Shown: positions 59,494-64,000 of the stretch, piece after piece
Layout: every line of letters begins with the position of its first letter
Numbering within the stretch: the stretch's first letter is position 1
Origin: Caulobacter soli
GTDB lineage: Bacteria > Pseudomonadota > Alphaproteobacteria > Caulobacterales > Caulobacteraceae
Length of the DNA stretch: 64,000 nucleotides
NCBI RefSeq assembly: GCF_011045195.1
Contig: NZ_CP049199.1
Location: 3,224,001-3,288,000 of the forward strand
Reading direction: 5' to 3'
Program-made: the position numbers and the translations under genes
The notes under the pieces: generated by a model
What the model saw: only the letters and a program-made list of their open reading frames with translations
Told to the model about the DNA's origin: nothing
Databases searched by the model: none

Positions 59494-60021
59494 TCAGTCC
59501 ATCGCGCCGATGTACGGCAGGCCGCGGCTCTTGCCTTCGTCGTCCAGGCCGTAGCCGACCAGGTACCGCGCCGGGGCTTCCCAGGCGATGAAGTCGGGTT
59601 CGATGCGGGGCTTGTCCCAGGGCTTGCGGGCGAAGACGGCGGTCAGGACTTCGCTGGCGCCGGCGTCCTTGACCAGCTTGGCCGCCTCGCCCAGCGACAG
59701 GCCGGTGTCGAGCACGTCGTCCACCACCAGGGCGCGGCGGCCGACCAGCGGGCGCTGCAGGTCGGCGCGGACCTCGCAGCGGCCCGAACTCTTGCGTTCG
59801 TCATGGTAGGAGGCCAGCCACAGAGCGTCGAAACGCACGTCGCGGCCGGCGCGCCACAGGGCCCGGGTCAGGTCGGCGGCGAACCACAGGCCACCGGTCA
59901 GCAGGCAGACCACGACGGTGTCTTCGTCGATGCGCGGGGCGATGGCTTTTGCCAGGGCCTCGACCCGCTCTGCGATTTCTTCCTGAGAAATCAGGACTTC
60001 GGGGGCGGAGCGGTCGGTCAT
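59494..60021 (-). CDS. hpt: Hypoxanthine phosphoribosyltransferase
   Basis: Purine salvage enzyme using PRPP, 175 residues. The PRPP motif is RALVVDDVLDTGLSL, preceded by the flexible LWLASYHDERKSSGR region and followed by RYLVGYGLDDEGKSRGLPYI near the end. It lies 15 nt after the zinc-ribbon gene, forming a two-gene unit on the minus strand. Confidence 0.93.
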   Translation of the reverse strand: MTDRSAPEVLISQEEIAERVEALAKAIAPRIDEDTVVVCLLTGGLWFAADLTRALWRAGRDVRFDALWLASYHDERKSSGRCEVRADLQRPLVGRRALVVDDVLDTGLSLGEAAKLVKDAGASEVLTAVFARKPWDKPRIEPDFIAWEAPARYLVGYGLDDEGKSRGLPYIGAMD

Positions 60022-60036
60022 TTCAGGATTTCTTGG

Positions 60037-60969
60037 TCAGTGATGGTCGGCCGGGGCCGGGTCGACCGCTCCGGTCTCATGACCGGGGGGTTCATGTCCA
60101 GCCCCTTGCGTCTCGTCGACCGGTGGTTGTCCGCCCACGGCCAGTTCCGCCGGCTGGTCCTGAGCGCCGCGCAACGACGGAGCCTCGGGGTTGGAAACCT
60201 TCTCCACATGGCCCGCCGCGCCCGCGTGCTTGGCCGCGCCAGGCTCCAGGGCGAAGCCGATTTCCAGGGTGTTGGCGGTGCGCGGCGGATCCAGCAGGGT
60301 CACCGAGAAGTGCCGGGTCTGGCTGGGCGGAATCAGCGGATCGGCGGCGGCGGCCAGCTTTCCGGCCACCCGCTTCTCATGCTTGTTCAGCAGGGCTACG
60401 CGCAGCGGCGGCGTGCTCACCGGGCGGTCGGTGATGTTGCGCAGCACGCCGGTGATGGTGATGGCGGCGTGGCCGTTCTGCATCGACGGTTCGGCCTTGA
60501 GGTCCTCGACCACCAGGCCGACATTGTTCACCGGCATGCGGGCGAAGGCGTAGGCCCCGGCCGTGCTGGGCCACAGATGGGCGACGTTCATGCGGAACAC
60601 GCCCGCGGCCACCAGCATCACCACCATGACGGCGACCATGCCGCCCCAGATGATGCCCGTGGTCTTGGCTTCCTTCAGGCGGCGCTCGGCGTCGGCGCGC
60701 GCGCGAAACACCTTGGGCAGTTCCTCGCCCGGCAGTTCGTTGACCGGAGTTTCGGCGTCGTCGGCGGGATTTTGAGCGTCGAGCTTGGCCAGCACCTCGG
60801 CCGCGGCCAGGTCGGCCGCCGACGGCTCCTCGAACAGGTCCAGATCGTCTTCGTTGCGGGCCGTCCAGCGCGCGCCGCAGGCCGCGCAGCGCACGACACG
60901 ACCAGCCGCGCCGACCTTGGAGTCATCGACAAAATAGCGGCTGGCGCACTCTGGGCAGGTCAGTATCAT
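60037..60969 (-). CDS. Zinc-ribbon (MJ0042) and DUF3426 membrane protein
   Basis: 310 residues from ATG 60969. The N-terminal MJ0042 zinc ribbon (CPECASRYFVDDSKVGAAGR then CAACGARW) has four Cys. An acidic linker leads to one membrane helix (GIIWGGMVAVMVVMLVAAG), then a periplasmic DUF3426-type part with ITITGVLRNITDRPVSTPPL. A Gly/Glu/His-rich tail follows. It is divergent from ftsE and likely cotranscribed with hpt. Function unknown. Confidence 0.9.
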   Translation of the reverse strand: MILTCPECASRYFVDDSKVGAAGRVVRCAACGARWTARNEDDLDLFEEPSAADLAAAEVLAKLDAQNPADDAETPVNELPGEELPKVFRARADAERRLKEAKTTGIIWGGMVAVMVVMLVAAGVFRMNVAHLWPSTAGAYAFARMPVNNVGLVVEDLKAEPSMQNGHAAITITGVLRNITDRPVSTPPLRVALLNKHEKRVAGKLAAAADPLIPPSQTRHFSVTLLDPPRTANTLEIGFALEPGAAKHAGAAGHVEKVSNPEAPSLRGAQDQPAELAVGGQPPVDETQGAGHEPPGHETGAVDPAPADHH

Positions 60970-61025
60970 GGCCGCGAATCGGACGCTCCCCGCTCCTACA
61001 CACGAGGTCGCCGATTTTGCCAGCC

Positions 61026-61817
61026 ATGTCCACACGACCCAGCGACACACCCTTGCGCATCGAAGACGTCCAGGATGGCGACACCGTCCCCGTCGTCCGC
61101 TTCGAAGGTGTTTCGATGCGGTATGGACGGGGGCCGGAAACGCTCAGCGATCTCAGGTTCACCTTACACCCAGGGTCTTTCCATTTCCTCACCGGCCCAT
61201 CGGGCGCGGGAAAGAGCTCGCTGCTGAAGCTGATCTACCTGGCCCACCGTGCGTCACGAGGCCGCGTGGAGCTGTTCGGCCGCGACATCAGCCTGACCCG
61301 GCCCGAGGACCTGCCGTTCATCCGCCGCCGGATCGGCGTGGTGTTCCAGGACTTCCGCCTGCTGGACCACCTGTCGGTGTTCGACAACGCCGCCCTGCCG
61401 CTGCGCATCGCCGGCCGCAAACCCAACACCTATCGCGAGGACGTGGCCGAGTTGCTGCAGTGGGTGGGCCTGGGCGACCGCATGCACGCCCTGCCCGCCA
61501 CCCTGTCGGGCGGCGAAAAGCAGCGCCTGGCCATTGCTCGCGCCGTGGTCGACCGCCCGGACGTGCTGCTGGCCGACGAGCCGACCGGCAATGTCGATCC
61601 GGCCATGTCGCTGCGACTGTTGCGGCTGTTCGTCGAGCTGAACCGCCTGGGCACCACGGTGCTGATCGCCACCCACGACGAGGACCTGGTCGCCCGCGCC
61701 AACCGTCCCACCCTGCACCTGGAGCAGGGCCGACTGGTCGACTTCGCCGACGAGGAACCGAGCCAGGACGACTACGAAGACTATGACGATGACGACGACG
61801 AGGAGGACGACGCGTGA
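61026..61817 (+). CDS. ftsE: Cell-division ABC ATPase FtsE
   Basis: 263 residues from ATG 61026. The ATPase of the FtsEX complex that controls septal peptidoglycan hydrolases. Walker A is TGPSGAGKSSLLK, the Q-loop VFQDFRLLDHLSVFDN, the signature LSGGEKQRLAIARA, Walker B DVLLADEPTGNVD and the switch His in ATHDE. Unusual: a 20-residue N-terminal extension and a 20-residue acidic tail (DDYEDYDDDDDEEDDA). It overlaps ftsX by 4 nt. Confidence 0.94.
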   Translation: MSTRPSDTPLRIEDVQDGDTVPVVRFEGVSMRYGRGPETLSDLRFTLHPGSFHFLTGPSGAGKSSLLKLIYLAHRASRGRVELFGRDISLTRPEDLPFIRRRIGVVFQDFRLLDHLSVFDNAALPLRIAGRKPNTYREDVAELLQWVGLGDRMHALPATLSGGEKQRLAIARAVVDRPDVLLADEPTGNVDPAMSLRLLRLFVELNRLGTTVLIATHDEDLVARANRPTLHLEQGRLVDFADEEPSQDDYEDYDDDDDEEDDA

Positions 61818-62707
61818 GCGACCCCTTCTCCGTCGCCCGCTGGAAGCCCGGCAAGCTGCTGCCGCCGCGCGACGCCCGTGACGGCTCGCTGCTGTTCGTG
61901 GTCGCGGTGCTGTGCTTCCTGGCCTGCCTGACGGCCCTGGCGGCCCTGGCCTCGACCCGCGCCGCCACCGGCTGGACCGCCCAACTGACCGGCTCGGCCA
62001 CGGTGGTGGTCCGCCCCCGGGCCAGCGAAAGCCCCGACAGCGCCGCGGCCCGCGCCGCCGAGACCCTGTCGGGCGTCAAGGGCGTCAGCGAGGCCCGCGC
62101 CCTGCCCAAGGACAAGGCCGAGGCCCTGCTGGAGCCATGGATCGGCCGCGAGGCCCTGATCGCCGACCTACCCGTGCCGCGCCTGGTGACCCTGGACCTG
62201 GATCCCAAGGCCCCCGCCACCGCCGCCGCGCTGGACAAGGCTCTCAAGGAGGCCAATGTCGACGCCGTCGTGGACGACCATAGTCGCTGGATCGCCGACA
62301 TCGAGCGCGCGGCGCGCCTGGCCGGCTGGGCCGCCATCGGCGTGTTCGGCCTGATCGCCACTGCGGCGGCGGCCGTCATCGTCTTCGCCACCCGCGCGGC
62401 CCTGACCGCCCGACACGACATTGTCGAGATCCTGCACCTGTCGGGAGCCGAGGACGGCTTCATCGCCAACCTGTTTCAGAACCGCTTCGCGAGCATGGCC
62501 TTCATCGCCGGCTTGCTGGGGGGCGCAGGTGCGGCCATGATCGGGGCGGCGGCGCGGCTCGTGGGGGGCGGCCAGGGACTGACGCCGGTCCTGCCGCTGG
62601 CCTGGATCGATCTGCTGGCGCCCCTGCCCTGCCCGTTGGTGGCGGCGCTGGTGGCCGGGATCGCGGCCCGCGCGGCCTCCCTGCGCCTGTTGAGAGGCAT
62701 GCCGTGA
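61814..62707 (+). CDS. ftsX: Cell-division permease FtsX
   Basis: 297 residues from GTG 61814. Four membrane helices: LFVVAVLCFLACLTALAALA near the start, then WAAIGVFGLIATAAAAVIVF, SMAFIAGLLGGAGAAMIGA and a last one near LLAPLPCPLVAALVAGIA. The periplasmic loop between helices 1 and 2 (residues about 50-165) is the hydrolase-activating part. It pairs with FtsE; overlaps its stop and the next start by 4 nt each. Confidence 0.93.
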   Translation: MSDPFSVARWKPGKLLPPRDARDGSLLFVVAVLCFLACLTALAALASTRAATGWTAQLTGSATVVVRPRASESPDSAAARAAETLSGVKGVSEARALPKDKAEALLEPWIGREALIADLPVPRLVTLDLDPKAPATAAALDKALKEANVDAVVDDHSRWIADIERAARLAGWAAIGVFGLIATAAAAVIVFATRAALTARHDIVEILHLSGAEDGFIANLFQNRFASMAFIAGLLGGAGAAMIGAAARLVGGGQGLTPVLPLAWIDLLAPLPCPLVAALVAGIAARAASLRLLRGMP

Positions 62708-63324
62708 AAAGCTTCGCCGCCCTGCTGATCGTGGTGATGGTCTGGTTCGTGGGCCTGCTGGCCTTCACCAGCCGAGTCGACCAGTCCACGCCGGCCGCCG
62801 AACCGCCGGTGTCGGACGGCATCGTGGTGCTGACCGGCGCCTCCAACATTCGGCTGGAGGCGGCCACCAAGCTGCTGGAGGCCGGCAAGGGCAAGCGCCT
62901 GCTGATCTCGGGCGTCAATCGCGAAGCCTCGCGCGAAGACGTGCTGGGCGTGACCAAGGCCGTGCGGCCGATCTACGAATGCTGCATCGACCTGGGCTAC
63001 GCCGCCGCCGACACCATCGGCAACGCCAGCGAGTCCGCCGAGTGGGCCAAGGCCAAGGACTATGACAGCCTGATCGTGGTCACGGCCGACTACCACATGC
63101 CGCGCTCGATGCTGGAACTGCACGCGGCCATGCCCGACGTGACCCTGCATCCCTACCCCGTGATCACCGAAAGCCTGAACGCCCACCGCTGGTGGAAAGG
63201 CGGCACGAGCGCCCGGCGGATGATCGTGGAATACTGCAAGTACCTGGCGATCCTGGGCCGCGAGGCGTTCCTCAAGCTGGGCCCCCAGGAAAAAGCCGGC
63301 GGGCCGGCGAAGGAAGCGTCTTGA
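62704..63324 (+). CDS. YdcF/DUF218-family protein
   Basis: 206 residues from GTG 62704. One N-terminal membrane helix (FAALLIVVMVWFVGLLAF), then a periplasmic DUF218 domain with DGIVVLTGASNIRLEAATKL, KRLLISGVNREASREDVL and VVTADYHMPRSMLELHAAM. The family includes SanA- and ElyC-like envelope proteins. It overlaps ftsX and plsC by 4 nt, forming a division/envelope run. Confidence 0.9.
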   Translation: MKSFAALLIVVMVWFVGLLAFTSRVDQSTPAAEPPVSDGIVVLTGASNIRLEAATKLLEAGKGKRLLISGVNREASREDVLGVTKAVRPIYECCIDLGYAAADTIGNASESAEWAKAKDYDSLIVVTADYHMPRSMLELHAAMPDVTLHPYPVITESLNAHRWWKGGTSARRMIVEYCKYLAILGREAFLKLGPQEKAGGPAKEAS

Positions 63325-64000
63325 TCTATCTGCGTTCGTTCCTGTTCCAGCTGTTCTTCTGGCTGTGGTCGGTGGCCTGGGCCATCGGCATGATCCTGAC
63401 CTATCCGCTGCCGCGCCGGTTCAACACCTGGTCGCTGTCGACCTGGTCCAAGGGCCTGATCTGGGGCCTGCGCTGGCTGGCCGACATCAAGGTCGAGGTG
63501 CGCGGCGAGCAGTATCGCCCGACGGGTCCGGCCCTGGTCGCGCCCAAGCACCAGTCGATGTTCGACGTGTTCAGCCAGTTCGCCCTGCTGCCCGACGCCT
63601 GCTTCGTGATGAAGAAGGAGCTGTTGATGGTGCCGCTGTTCGGCTGGCACGGGCTGAAGGCCGGCATGATCGTGGTCGACCGCGGGGGCCATTCCACCGC
63701 GCTGAAGAAACTGGTGCGCGACGCCGTCGACCGGATGAAGGAAACCCGCCAGGTCGTGATCTTCCCGGAAGGCACGCGCGGCGACGTCGGGGTTCCCGGC
63801 GACTACAAGCCTGGCATCGCCGCCCTCTATCGCGAGCTGAACCTGCCGGTCACGCCGCTGGCCCTGAACTGCGGCGTCCACTGGCCGCGCGGCAAGTTCC
63901 TGATGCCGCCCGGCACGATCGTCTTCGAATACCTGCCGCCCATCCCCGCCGGCCTGAAGCGCGGCGAGTTCATGCGCGAGCTGCAGACCCGGATCGACAC
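63321..64000 (+). CDS. plsC: 1-acyl-sn-glycerol-3-phosphate acyltransferase (partial)
   Basis: Makes phosphatidic acid from lysophosphatidic acid. Starts at TTG 63321 (overlap TTGA with the previous stop, AGGAAG upstream) and is cut by the window end after about 226 residues. A membrane helix (LFFWLWSVAWAIGMILTYPL) precedes the HX4D motif in APKHQSMFDVFS and the FPEGTRGDVG motif, both intact. Last seen gene of the ftsE-ftsX-ydcF run. Confidence 0.93.
   Translation, partial: MIYLRSFLFQLFFWLWSVAWAIGMILTYPLPRRFNTWSLSTWSKGLIWGLRWLADIKVEVRGEQYRPTGPALVAPKHQSMFDVFSQFALLPDACFVMKKELLMVPLFGWHGLKAGMIVVDRGGHSTALKKLVRDAVDRMKETRQVVIFPEGTRGDVGVPGDYKPGIAALYRELNLPVTPLALNCGVHWPRGKFLMPPGTIVFEYLPPIPAGLKRGEFMRELQTRID

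Noticed and set aside
1..64000. CRISPR arrays, insertion sequences or prophage
   Set aside because: No regularly spaced direct repeats, transposase, integrase or phage structural genes seen; the repeats present are palindromic intergenic units.

Overview
The window reads as chromosomal DNA from a Caulobacter-type alphaproteobacterium. GC content is very high, there is a gcrA cell-cycle regulator gene whose upstream region carries GANTC sites and a CtrA-like box, many genes start with GTG or TTG and overlap their neighbour by 4 nt, and the gene families are typical of the order. I see no transposase, prophage, CRISPR array or rRNA. The accessory flavour comes from a sugar-acid utilisation cluster, an efflux operon and several families of short inverted intergenic repeats.

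Layout. 0-3 kb: argD, argF and a DUF2164 gene on the minus strand, then a YbaY-type lipoprotein. 3-10 kb: a lone ABC-2 permease, gcrA, xseA, DUF2093, an M23 peptidase, a receiver protein, an LpxL-like acyltransferase and an XRE regulator. 10-15 kb: hisN, a possibly frameshifted small protein coupled to an alpha/beta hydrolase, an SCP2 protein, two tandem exported methyltransferase-like proteins, and hsp20 behind a ROSE-like RNA thermometer. 15-20 kb: two tandem pentapeptide-repeat proteins, gpmA, and kdsD with a small membrane protein. 20-25 kb: a 0.58 kb structured non-coding stretch, two exported proteins of unknown function, an M6-like metalloprotease, a receiver protein and upp. 25-30 kb: a divergent TetR regulator and a three-gene efflux system (outer-membrane factor, HlyD/EmrA, DHA2/EmrB) with a palindromic operator between them.

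30-40 kb: a probable pectin/uronate utilisation locus. It holds two paralogous FadR-type regulators, a TonB-dependent receptor, kduI, a GH88/GH105 unsaturated glycuronyl hydrolase and a DUF4861 protein. TGGT-N3-(A/G)CCA sites lie in the divergent gap between receptor and kduI. A class A penicillin-binding protein sits inside this stretch. The likely flow is oligosaccharide import by the receptor, periplasmic cleavage by the hydrolase, and isomerisation by KduI under control of the two regulators.

40-50 kb: tRNA-Leu(CAA), a MarR regulator, a His-rich membrane protein, several small conserved proteins, a YqaA-dsbB-coq7 run, an M1 peptidase, a VanZ-like protein, an HNH endonuclease and a Gre-family factor. 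50-64 kb: a TetR regulator with two upstream palindromes, gluQ, a secreted alpha/beta hydrolase, a beta-barrel-like protein, DUF202, GNAT and cold-shock genes. These are followed by tlpA and argH head to head with no gap, lptM-lysA, hpt with a zinc-ribbon/DUF3426 protein, and the overlapping run ftsE-ftsX-ydcF-plsC, which is cut by the window end.

Most of the window is ordinary housekeeping sequence. The strongest unusual signals are the ROSE-like leader of hsp20, the frame break at the start of the 10.85-11.23 kb gene, the exported methyltransferase pair, the operator architecture of the uronate cluster with an upstream peptide coupled to kduI, and the composite inverted repeats shared between distant intergenic gaps.
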